From an uncultured Prevotella sp. (GTDB taxonomy: Bacteria > Bacteroidota > Bacteroidia > Bacteroidales > Bacteroidaceae): 7,352 nt of DNA. Positions 1-5,802 of the stretch are shown here, piece by piece (position 1 is the first letter of the stretch; the number at the start of each line of letters is the position of its first letter). Under the pieces are notes generated by a model. The model was not told where the DNA came from. It saw only the letters and a list, made by a program, of their open reading frames with translations, and ran no database searches. Where the stretch lies: contig CALGRN010000355.1 in assembly GCA_937880835.1 (NCBI GenBank), positions 1-7,352 of the forward strand, read 5' to 3'. The position numbers and the translations under genes were made by a program.

Positions 1-1
1 A

Positions 2-91
2 TCAAAGCTCACTGCCGTATTGTTTGAATTGGAGATGAAAGGAGTCGTGAAGACGCTCGCAGGAGGTGTGTTTCACTTAATTCGTAATTAG
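2..91 (+). CDS. dprA: C-terminal end of DprA-like DNA-processing protein (partial, 5' end outside window)
   Basis: An open frame enters from the left edge and ends at TAG (89-91), leaving 29 residues. It reads SKLTAVLFELEMKGVVKTL followed by AGGVFHLIRN. The pattern of a small helix with LFELEMKGVV, then a turn and GGVFHL, matches the winged-helix tail that closes DprA/Smf proteins (family knowledge: typically LLxLELxGLV...LPGxxYxL). DprA loads RecA onto incoming single-stranded DNA during natural transformation; the short tail domain is the part seen here. The Rossmann-like DNA-binding domain lies outside the window, so the name rests on 29 residues only. The gene is co-directional with dusB, whose start is 37 nt downstream, so the two may share a transcript. 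Another winged-helix protein is possible. Confidence 0.6.
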   Translation, partial: SKLTAVLFELEMKGVVKTLAGGVFHLIRN

Positions 92-96
92 AAATC

Positions 97-120
97 AGCG
101 CATTTGCGCTATCTGTTTTT
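97..120 (+). terminator. Short hairpin with T-rich tail between dprA and dusB (weak terminator or attenuator)
   Basis: AGCGCA (97-102) pairs perfectly with TGCGCT (105-110), realistically a 5-bp stem with a 4-nt loop. It is followed by ATCTGTTTTT. It begins 5 nt after the dprA stop and ends 8 nt before the dusB ATG. The short stem makes it a weak terminator at best; it may only reduce read-through into dusB. No consensus Bacteroidetes promoter is visible between the two genes, which favours some read-through. Confidence 0.3.
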
Positions 121-128
121 GATAGAAA

Positions 129-1109
129 ATGAATATAGGCAATATAGAATTTGGCAATTATCCCGTGTTCCTCGCACCTATGGAGGATGTAACGGACATT
201 GGTTTCCGTCTGCTTTGCAAGCGATACGGTGCATCGATGGTTTACACCGAGTTCGTAAGTGCAGAGGCTTTGGTACGCTCGGTCAAGTCAACGGTGAGCA
301 AACTGAATATCAGCGACGAGGAAAGACCGGTAGGAATACAAGTCTATGGGCGTGATGTGGAGTCTATGGTTGAGGCTGCAAAGATTATAGAAGAAGCTCA
401 TCCGGACGTCATAGACATAAACTTCGGATGCCCGGTGAAGAAAGTTGCAGGCAAAGGAGCAGGTGCAGGCATGCTGAGAAACATTCCGCTGATGCTCGAC
501 ATAACGCGCGAGGTGGTCAAAGCGGTGAACATTCCCGTCACGGTTAAAACGCGGTTGGGATGGGATAGCAACAGTATTGTGATAAAAGAACTTGCCGAAC
601 AGTTGCAGGATTGCGGCATAAAGGCACTCACGATACACGGAAGAACGCGCAGCCAAATGTACACAGGAGAGGCTGACTGGGCACTTATAGGAGAGGTGAA
701 GAACAATCAGCGCATGAAGATACCTATAATAGGAAACGGCGATATAACGGATGCCGAAAGTGCGAAGATTGCTTTTGAGCGATACGGAGTGGATGCAATA
801 ATGATAGGAAGGGCTACTTTCGGCAGACCTTGGATATTCAAAGAGATACGCGATTATCTCGACGGAGGGCATGAAACCGGCACTCTTGACATCAGCGATA
901 AAATAGATATACTCGAAGAGCAGCTTCGTATAAACGTGGAACGTATAGACGAGTACAGAGGGATACTTCACACAAGGCGTCATCTTGCAGCAAGTCCGAT
1001 ATTCAAAGGCATTCCGAATTTCCGCCAGACGCGCATAGCGATGTTGCGCGCAGAAACAACCGAAGAGCTCATAGGAATATTGGAAGAGGTGAGAAGAATG
1101 GAAAGATGA
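129..1109 (+). CDS. dusB: tRNA-dihydrouridine synthase, DusB family
   Basis: This 326-residue FMN enzyme of the Dus family reduces uridine to dihydrouridine in the D-loop region of tRNA, using NADPH, in the cytoplasm. The N-terminal TIM barrel starts at about residue 14 with LAPMEDVTDIGFR (the FMN and substrate pocket). PVGIQVYG follows at 67-74, then the catalytic-cysteine motif NFGCPVKK with Cys101, the proton donor to the uracil ring in this family. VKTRLGWD (139-146), TIHGRTR (168-174), IIGNGDI (200-206) and IMIGRATFGRPW (224-235) supply the FMN phosphate and ring contacts. The C-terminal helical domain (about 250-326) contains RRHLAASPIFKGIPNFR, typical of the DusB branch. Length and all motifs are normal, so it should be active. 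The start MNIGNIEFGN matches the usual N-terminus; an AT-rich leader without a Shine-Dalgarno sequence precedes it, as is normal in Bacteroidetes. DusB versus another Dus class is judged from motifs, and the modified position cannot be read from sequence. Confidence 0.95.
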   Translation: MNIGNIEFGNYPVFLAPMEDVTDIGFRLLCKRYGASMVYTEFVSAEALVRSVKSTVSKLNISDEERPVGIQVYGRDVESMVEAAKIIEEAHPDVIDINFGCPVKKVAGKGAGAGMLRNIPLMLDITREVVKAVNIPVTVKTRLGWDSNSIVIKELAEQLQDCGIKALTIHGRTRSQMYTGEADWALIGEVKNNQRMKIPIIGNGDITDAESAKIAFERYGVDAIMIGRATFGRPWIFKEIRDYLDGGHETGTLDISDKIDILEEQLRINVERIDEYRGILHTRRHLAASPIFKGIPNFRQTRIAMLRAETTEELIGILEEVRRMER

Positions 1110-1256
1110 CAGGCAGTGAAGAATTTCCTGATAGTAGAAGTTAATTTAGCATCGCTCATACGAGCTGTAATTATGCATTGATTTAGCGAATGGCGAGATG
1201 CTTTCTTATGGCTTTTAACTATTGATTGACGTGATTTTCATGAACTGACGTAAATG

Positions 1257-1318
1257 TAACACGAGTTCGATTATTGCTTTCGGACAGACAAATAACGTAA
1301 TTCATAGAACTCGTATTA
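1257..1318. repeat. 62-bp inverted repeat, 12-bp arms
   Basis: TAACACGAGTTC (1257-1268) and GAACTCGTATTA (1307-1318) are inverted copies matching at 11 of 12 positions, with a 38-nt loop. There is no T-run after either arm and no gene inside. It lies about 150 nt past the dusB stop and 25 nt before the structured repeat element. It might be a remnant of a small mobile element or a processing stem in the dusB 3' tail; neither is shown by the sequence. Confidence 0.4.
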
Positions 1319-1342
1319 ATGTAGTTGAGGATTGTTTGTTTG

Positions 1343-1460
1343 CAAGACGTTTTTCAAAAGTAATTGTCTTGCACCCTAAAAGCTATACTTTTACGATGCG
1401 AAAGTTATCCTTTTGCAATGCAAAACAATAACTTTTGAAAAGCCGTTTGTAACGTCTTGA
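1343..1460 (+). repeat. Structured intergenic repeat element, copy A (four 14-bp modules)
   Basis: Four copies of a module close to AAAGYTATNNTTTT lie at 1357-1370, 1379-1392, 1401-1414 and, inverted, 1422-1435. The starts are 22, 22 and 21 bp apart. The last module pairs with the first: 1351-1373 and 1419-1441 are complementary at 21 of 23 positions. An outer stem CAAGACGT (1343-1350)/ACGTCTTG (1452-1459) closes the element with a 10-nt bulge. The right tail GTTTGTAACGTCTTGA resembles that of copy B at 3860-3968. From 1376 to 1460 it aligns without gaps to 3884-3968, about 61 of 85 bases identical by hand count. It has no coding potential. Most likely it is a dispersed, non-coding, hairpin-forming repeat; the strand given is the one on which the two copies align. 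Confidence 0.75.
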
Positions 1461-1682
1461 TTGTCAGTATAATAAAAAGCAGGATTTCAGAGTGAGGATT
1501 TGTTTATGTTGCAGCGTTATACAATGAATTCCGTTAAACTGCAAATGAATAATAGTAGGGATATAAAAACGGTTTTGTTTGAAAAGAATTGTCAAACCTG
1601 CGTTATTTATTTTATGGCTGTTTCCTTACGTATAATCAAAGGGTAAAGACACAGTTTTATATAATAACAGATGAAATTGTTT

Positions 1683-2327
1683 TCAGAAAGAAGACCAGTT
1701 TTTCAGTTTTTCAAATATATTGCTCCAACTGTTTCCCTTGTTTTCTTCCTTTTGATTTGGCTTTTGTGTGTGTTTCTCCGTTTGTTTCTTTTGTTGACCG
1801 TTCGCTGTTCGCGACTTAGTCTTGTATCTTCTGTTATTGGCAGGAAACTCTACTTTGTCATTTGTCTTTTTTTTTAATTGCGGAACATAATCATAGCCTG
1901 CATTCGCTATATCATAACCTACATCGGGAATGTCGAAGCTATGTTCTTTCGCTCGATATGGAATGACAACCGCTTCGCGTATAACTTCTATCTCGACAAA
2001 TGCTACTCCCTGTGCCAAAATACCGAGTTCTTCTGCCGCACGATATGAAAGGTCAATGATTCTTCCATGCCCGAAAGGTCCTCTGTCAGTCACTCTGACC
2101 ACCACTTCCTTTTCGTTTGATGGATTTCTCACTTTCAGCAACGTGCCGAAAGGATATGACCTATGTGCACAAGTCAGGCTGTCGTGATGTAAACGTTCAC
2201 CACTGCTTGTTCTTGCACCGGTAGATCTCTTAGAATAATAAGAAGCTTTACCTCTCTGTTGTGAATACAGAGAAGTAAAGCTTAAAATCGTTATTAATAT
2301 TGTTAATATTCTTCTTTTCAGAATCAT
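1683..2327 (-). CDS. Exported RlpA-like double-psi beta-barrel protein (probable septal lytic transglycosylase)
   Basis: This is a 214-residue protein. Residues 1-22 form a signal peptide (basic MILKRR, hydrophobic core, cleavage likely after LYS before QQ) with no lipobox cysteine, so it is probably soluble in the periplasm, unlike the lipoprotein RlpA of Proteobacteria. Residues 25-117 are the double-psi beta-barrel: GKASYYSKRSTG, SSGE with Glu44, CAHRSYPFGT with His55, VVVRVTDRGPFG with Asp81, and GRIIDLSYRAAEELGI. These residues correspond to the conserved active-site positions of RlpA enzymes, which cut glycan strands lacking stem peptides during cell separation. Residues 118-160 have a GYDIANAGYDYVP stretch. 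Residues 165-200 are a low-complexity, Lys/Gln/Glu/Asn-rich tail. No SPOR domain is present, so septal targeting is uncertain. Its ATG overlaps the gdhA stop (ATGA), and the signal peptide supports this start. No separate promoter was seen, so expression probably follows gdhA. Cleavage activity is inferred from the family. Confidence 0.88.
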   Translation of the reverse strand: MILKRRILTILITILSFTSLYSQQRGKASYYSKRSTGARTSSGERLHHDSLTCAHRSYPFGTLLKVRNPSNEKEVVVRVTDRGPFGHGRIIDLSYRAAEELGILAQGVAFVEIEVIREAVVIPYRAKEHSFDIPDVGYDIANAGYDYVPQLKKKTNDKVEFPANNRRYKTKSRTANGQQKKQTEKHTQKPNQKEENKGNSWSNIFEKLKNWSSF

Positions 2328-3667
2328 ATTACGCCTTGCTCAAGCATAGCCTGCGCTACCTTCATGAAGCCGGCGATGTTAGCACCCTTAACATAGTCGA
2401 TAGTGCCGTCTGCTTGTGTACCAAACTTAACGCACTGTTCGTGGATGCTTTCCATAATCCAATGGAGCTTGCTGTTTACTTCGTCAGCAGACCAGCTCAA
2501 ATGAGCGGCATTCTGTGTCATTTCAAGACCTGAAGTAGCAACGCCACCGGCATTTACAGCCTTACCCGGAGCAAATAATATACCGTTCTTCTGGAAGAAA
2601 TGGATAGCCTCCGGACGGCAACCCATGTTAGAAACCTCGCAGCAGCACCAGCAACCGTTAGCTTTCAATTCCTTAGCATCGTCTTCGTTAAGCTCATTTT
2701 GGAATGCACAAGGAAGAGCAATGTCGCAAGGAATGCTCCATGCTTTCTTACCTGCGGTGAACTTAGCCTTGCTTGGGAACTTGGTAGCCATATCCTCTAC
2801 CTTATTACGGTTAGAGCTACGCATGTCGAGCATGTAGTCTATCATCTCGTTGGTGATACCGTCTGCAATATGGCAAACGCCGTCAGGACCTGATATTGCA
2901 ACAACTTTTGCACCGAGTTCGGTAGCTTTCTTTGCTGCACCCCAAGCTACATTACCGAAGCCAGAGAGAGCAACTGTCAAGCCCTTGATGTCTTTACCAG
3001 CCTTTTTGAGAAGGTGTTCTGTGAAGTAGAGTGCACCGAAACCGGTTGCTTCAGGACGGAAGATAGAGCCTCCCCATGTCATTCCTTTACCAGTCAATAC
3101 ACCTGTGTGATACTCACGTGTAAGCTTCTGATACATTCCGTTCAAGAAACCAATCTCACGACCGCCTACACCTACGTCACCGGCAGGAATATCCTGATCG
3201 GGACCGATGTTGTGTTTGAGTTCAAGCATGAATGCTTGGCAGAAGCGCATAATTTCAGCATCAGACTTTCCAACTGGGTCAAAGTCAGAGCCACCTTTAC
3301 CGCCACCCATTGGTAAAGTTGTCAAAGCGTTCTTGAATGTCTGCTCAAAACCGAGGAACTTCAACATTGAAGGTGTAACTGCCGGGTGGAAACGGAGACC
3401 GCCTTTGTAAGGCCCGATTGCGCTGTTGAACTGAACACGATAGCCAAGATTTGTCTGAACTTCGCCTTTATCGTCTATCCAATTAACGCGGAATGTGAAG
3501 ATACGGTCTGGTTCAACCATTCTTTCAACAATCTTTGCCTTCTCGAATTCGGGATGCTGGTTATAAACTTCTTCGATTGATTCGAGTACTTCTTGAACTG
3601 CTTGTAAGTACTCTAATTCGCCTGGATGTTTTTTCTCCAAGCCTTCCATAATTTTTTTTACTTCCAT
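2324..3667 (-). CDS. gdhA: Glutamate dehydrogenase, hexameric NAD(P)-dependent type
   Basis: This 447-residue cytoplasmic enzyme interconverts 2-oxoglutarate plus ammonium and glutamate, the main ammonium entry route in many Bacteroidales. Motifs in order: YKGGLRFHP (87-95, substrate-binding Lys), PMGGGKGGSDFDP with catalytic Lys124, PAGDVGVGGREIGF with catalytic Asp164, GKGMTWGGSIFRPEATGFG (193-211), Rossmann loop SGFGNVAWGAA (235-245) and PGKAVNAGGVATSGLEM (367-383). Length and order are normal for the roughly 445-450-residue hexameric class. Coenzyme choice is unclear: the second Rossmann strand ends in ISGPDG (258-263), and Bacteroidales have NADP-specific, NAD-specific and dual enzymes. 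Residues 338-352 (GCWCCCEVSNMGCRP) are cysteine-rich and differ from the common EGANMP loop. The start MEVKKIMEGLEKKHPGE fits related enzymes better than the second Met at residue 7. A consensus promoter lies upstream at 3723-3754. The stop overlaps the start of the rlpA-like gene by 4 nt, suggesting coupling. Confidence 0.96.
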   Translation of the reverse strand: MEVKKIMEGLEKKHPGELEYLQAVQEVLESIEEVYNQHPEFEKAKIVERMVEPDRIFTFRVNWIDDKGEVQTNLGYRVQFNSAIGPYKGGLRFHPAVTPSMLKFLGFEQTFKNALTTLPMGGGKGGSDFDPVGKSDAEIMRFCQAFMLELKHNIGPDQDIPAGDVGVGGREIGFLNGMYQKLTREYHTGVLTGKGMTWGGSIFRPEATGFGALYFTEHLLKKAGKDIKGLTVALSGFGNVAWGAAKKATELGAKVVAISGPDGVCHIADGITNEMIDYMLDMRSSNRNKVEDMATKFPSKAKFTAGKKAWSIPCDIALPCAFQNELNEDDAKELKANGCWCCCEVSNMGCRPEAIHFFQKNGILFAPGKAVNAGGVATSGLEMTQNAAHLSWSADEVNSKLHWIMESIHEQCVKFGTQADGTIDYVKGANIAGFMKVAQAMLEQGVI

Positions 3668-3722
3668 AGTAACAACTAAATATTATTAGGTTTAAAAGTT
3701 TCACTTTGTCATTGCGACACTG

Positions 3723-3754
3723 CAAATATATAGTATTTAAACTGAACCACCAAA
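3723..3754 (-). promoter_or_regulatory. Bacteroidetes-type sigma-ABfr promoter of gdhA
   Basis: On the - strand, TTTG (complement of 3751-3754) is followed by 20 nt and then TATATTTG (complement of 3723-3730). This matches the known Bacteroidetes consensus TTTG, 19-21 nt, TAnnTTTG exactly. Transcription should begin near 3716-3718, giving a leader of about 50 nt before the gdhA ATG (3665-3667). The next gene on that strand, the rlpA-like one, would be read from the same promoter. No obvious operator overlaps it. Confidence 0.8.
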
Positions 3755-3859
3755 TATAATAGGATAATTTTACAGTTTTCACTTACTTTTTGAAATCGAC
3801 TGTCGGCATAATCGATATAGGGTGTTATACAACATTTTTTTCATCATAATATTGCTATA

Positions 3860-3968
3860 TTTTGAAAGGTATTGTTTTGCACCATGAAAGTTATCCTTTT
3901 ACTGTTTAAAAGCTATTGTTTCGTGACGCAAAAGGATAACTTTTGAAATGTGGCTTGTAATGTATTGA
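3860..3968 (+). repeat. Structured intergenic repeat element, copy B (four 14-bp modules)
   Basis: Modules of the AAAGYTATNNTTTT type lie at 3865-3878, 3887-3900, 3909-3922 and, inverted, 3930-3943. The starts are 22, 22 and 21 bp apart, the same as in copy A at 1343-1460. Module 2 (3887-3900) and module 4 (3930-3943) are perfectly complementary over 14 bp with a 29-nt loop, whereas in copy A module 4 pairs with module 1. The right tail GCTTGTAATGTATTGA corresponds to the tail of copy A. The outer 8-bp closing stem of copy A is not preserved here. It lies about 105 bp upstream of the gdhA promoter and has no coding capacity. Family identity beyond these two copies could not be tested. Confidence 0.75.
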
Positions 3969-4155
3969 CGTACACCTTCATATATACCGAATGGAAAAAA
4001 TGTTAGTTGCTCTCGATAACAGTTATTTAAGGCTGCATCCTAACGTGTTCCGCTTTCCTATACGACAAAGCTTATTGCAATTCTTCGGTTGCTTAGATTA
4101 CAAACATATATTAATACTGCACAAAATAGTGATACATTATTGCAATCGTTTCTTT

Positions 4156-4200
4156 ATTGATTAATACATTGATGATGTTGTAAATTTGGATTTACAACAT
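4156..4200 (+). promoter_or_regulatory. Promoter-like box inside an 11-bp perfect inverted repeat
   Basis: ATGTTGTAAAT (4175-4185) and ATTTACAACAT (4190-4200) are perfect inverted copies around TTGG. Within them TAAATTTG (4181-4188) fits the Bacteroidetes -7 consensus on the + strand, with a poor -33 match ATTG (4156-4159) 21 nt upstream. This is either an operator-covered promoter, a simple hairpin or chance. The only thing downstream on the + strand before the next terminator is about 45-90 nt of non-coding sequence. Confidence 0.3.
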
Positions 4201-4245
4201 ATATTTAAGAGGGGGCGTTGTATATATGTACATGTATAAAAACAG

Positions 4246-4282
4246 AAAAGGGAATGAGATAAATAAATCTCATTCCCTTTTT
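4246..4282 (-). terminator. Strong intrinsic terminator of the tonB-pstS-TPR operon, probably bidirectional
   Basis: AAAAGGGAATGAGAT (4246-4260) and ATCTCATTCCCTTTT (4267-4281) form a perfect 15-bp stem with loop AAATAA. It begins 24 nt past the stop of the TPR gene, which is read on the - strand. In that direction the stem ends in TTTT followed by CTGTTTTTA. On the + strand it ends in TTTTT, so it can stop transcription both ways. Confidence 0.9.
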
Positions 4283-4305
4283 ATGTCATACAAAGAAATA
4301 TTCTT

Positions 4306-5739
4306 TTATTTTATTCCGAGAGCCTGTTTTGCAGTCTCATTCTCCGGATCTATTTTGAGAATCTTGTTCCAATATGAGTCTGCCAAAGCTTTGTTTTTCT
4401 TCAAATAGTTGAAATAACCCAAGTATCTGTAAGCCTCTATAAGCATTTTGTTATCAGATTCTGTCCTCTGCGTGTTTGCTTCGAGAATGCTTGCAAACTT
4501 TGCATAATATGGCTGTGCAAGTCCTTCGCTTGTTTCTGGATCCATATAAGAGTTTATACGAGCTCTCATGAAGTTTGCATAAGCTTCGTTGTTAGGATAT
4601 TTTTCGGCAAGATTGCCATAGGTAGCATCTGCTTTTTTGTAGAATTCTTTCTGCTGTGCACCTGTTGATGCTTGTGCAGCTTCTGTATATAAACCTGCCA
4701 AATCATCGAAATCGCTCACGCTAAGTTCACCCTTCATGCTTATATATCTCTCATATAGAGCGAGTGCGTTGGTGTAATCTTTCTTTCCCATATATGCCTC
4801 TGACAGCATCTTTACAGCATCTTGGTTTGTCTTCTTGTCTGCGTTCTCGCCTTTGTTGACGTCAAGCACCTTGTTGAACATGTCTATCGCACTGTCATAA
4901 TCGCCGCTTCCCATATATGCAAGTCCACGATACTGATAGTCGGCATAGGAGATTTTAGCACTGTCTGACTTCGTAAACAGAGCGTCTGCAAACTTCAATG
5001 CATTTACATAGTCTTTCTTGTCTGTATAGTTATAGAACGTAAGACGGTTCAGAGCAGCAGAACGTGGGAACTTATTAGAACCGTAAGATGCAACTTCAAG
5101 GCTCTTGTCTTGATTTTGATTTAAGTATGCAGCAAGGGCAAACTCTGTCAGCTGAACATCTGTAAGCTTTGACTTGTCAACCTTGTCATAATATTCTATT
5201 GCCTTACTGAACTTGTTTGCCTGATAGAAGAAGTGTCCAGCTTCTGCATCAACCGGATATGTCGGTAATACTTTGCGCAACTCTTCGAGTTTGCTTACAG
5301 CTTCTTCCGGGCTGCGTCCGCGATATATGTTTGCATATTTTATATATCCCTGAGGATTCTTAGGCTCAAAATATATAGCTTGTTGATACCATCTTGCAGC
5401 TTCTCCGCCATCGTTTTTAATTACCTCTATGTCTCCTTCAAGAATATAACCGTCACCATAGTTCTTATCACGTTTGATTGCTTCGTCAGCATATTTCTTG
5501 GCATTTGCCGTATCTTTGATTTCAAGATACGCTCTTCCAAGTCCTACCAAAGCCTCCGGATTTTTCTTGTATTCCTTATAAAAGGTTTTAATCTGATCTT
5601 TTACTGCTTCCAGATTAGCCTTGTTAGACACAATAACCTTTGTGATAGCATCTACTTCTGACTTTACGTCTTGTGCCATAATGGGAGTTGATAATCCTAT
5701 CATCAACACTCCTGCTAATAAATATTTAATCGCTTTCAT
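4306..5739 (-). CDS. Periplasmic tetratricopeptide-repeat (TPR) protein
   Basis: This is a 477-residue exported protein. Residues 1-22 are a signal peptide (MKAIKYLLAG, hydrophobic core, TPIMA before QD) without a lipobox cysteine, so a soluble periplasmic location is likely. The rest is almost wholly helical repeats. The clearest TPR units are about 59-92 (NPEALVGLGRAYLEIKD), 95-128 (GYILEGDIEVIKNDG...AIYFEPKN), 264-297 (YRGLAYMGSGDYDSAIDMF), 307-334 (MLSEAYMGKKDYTNALALYE) and 432-470 (EAYRYLGYFNYLKKNKALA). The middle (130-260) looks like degenerate repeats. TPR arrays bind protein partners, and no catalytic motif is seen. The gene is last in the operon after tonB and the PstS-like lipoprotein, 63 nt beyond the latter with no consensus promoter in the gap, and it ends at a strong terminator. 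An accessory or scaffold role for the TonB or lipoprotein machinery is inferred from position only. Confidence 0.9.
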   Translation of the reverse strand: MKAIKYLLAGVLMIGLSTPIMAQDVKSEVDAITKVIVSNKANLEAVKDQIKTFYKEYKKNPEALVGLGRAYLEIKDTANAKKYADEAIKRDKNYGDGYILEGDIEVIKNDGGEAARWYQQAIYFEPKNPQGYIKYANIYRGRSPEEAVSKLEELRKVLPTYPVDAEAGHFFYQANKFSKAIEYYDKVDKSKLTDVQLTEFALAAYLNQNQDKSLEVASYGSNKFPRSAALNRLTFYNYTDKKDYVNALKFADALFTKSDSAKISYADYQYRGLAYMGSGDYDSAIDMFNKVLDVNKGENADKKTNQDAVKMLSEAYMGKKDYTNALALYERYISMKGELSVSDFDDLAGLYTEAAQASTGAQQKEFYKKADATYGNLAEKYPNNEAYANFMRARINSYMDPETSEGLAQPYYAKFASILEANTQRTESDNKMLIEAYRYLGYFNYLKKNKALADSYWNKILKIDPENETAKQALGIK

Positions 5740-5802
5740 AATTTTCTGTTGTTAAAGTTATTACCTCTTTTTTAATTATGACGTATTTGGTATATCAATA
5801 GT

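Larger units (their letters stand above)
1110..1682. other. 573-bp intergenic region between convergent dusB and rlpA-like genes
   Basis: No convincing gene is present. The longest new frame I found by hand is a 46-codon + strand frame at 1506-1646, without recognisable features. The region contains a loose inverted pair AGCATC (1148-1153)/GATGCT (1197-1202) shortly after the dusB stop that could act in termination, a 62-bp inverted repeat (1257-1318), and a structured repeat element (about 1343-1460). No strong T-tailed terminator follows either dusB or the rlpA-like gene, so the repeat hairpins may be what separates these converging transcripts (inference). From 1461 to 1682 I see nothing beyond AT-rich sequence and a small AAAACGGTTTT palindrome at about 1566-1576. 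Confidence 0.6.
3668..4305. other. 638-bp intergenic region upstream of gdhA and downstream of the TPR gene
   Basis: The region is AT-rich and has no recognised gene. From right to left it holds the terminator of the tonB-pstS-TPR operon (4246-4282), an 11-bp perfect inverted repeat overlapping a promoter-like box (4175-4200), repeat copy B (3860-3968) and the gdhA promoter (3723-3754). A 57-codon + strand frame (3991-4164, beginning MEKMLVALDNSY) starts 22 nt after repeat B, but it has no recognisable domain or upstream promoter and I do not call it. Between 3760 and 3860 I see only AT-rich sequence, which could hold gdhA control sites. Confidence 0.6.

Noticed and set aside
288..983. Long open frame (231 codons) on the - strand opposite dusB
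   Set aside because: It is a shadow of dusB: the + strand frame carries every catalytic motif of the Dus family, while the - strand product is Tyr/Ser/His-rich and resembles no known protein.
1343..1460. CRISPR array or tandem satellite as an explanation of the 22-bp modules
   Set aside because: Only four modules, one inverted, with spacers of 7-8 bp that are similar between copies. CRISPR spacers are about 30 bp and unique.
1506..1646. 46-codon + strand frame starting MLQRYTMNSVKL
   Set aside because: Short, no recognised motif, no upstream promoter, and located in an otherwise non-coding gap.
3991..4164. 57-codon + strand frame starting MEKMLVALDNSY just after repeat copy B
   Set aside because: It has no recognisable domain, no promoter consensus upstream and a composition expected of AT-rich intergenic DNA. 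Kept only as a candidate if relatives conserve it.
4226..4408. 60-codon + strand frame across the terminator and the 3' end of the TPR gene
   Set aside because: It is made mostly of the terminator hairpin and the antisense of the TPR gene; no independent support.
5740..5802. Separate promoter for the TPR gene in the 63-nt gap
   Set aside because: No TTTG with TAnnTTTG pair on the - strand in the gap; read-through from tonB-pstS is the simpler reading.
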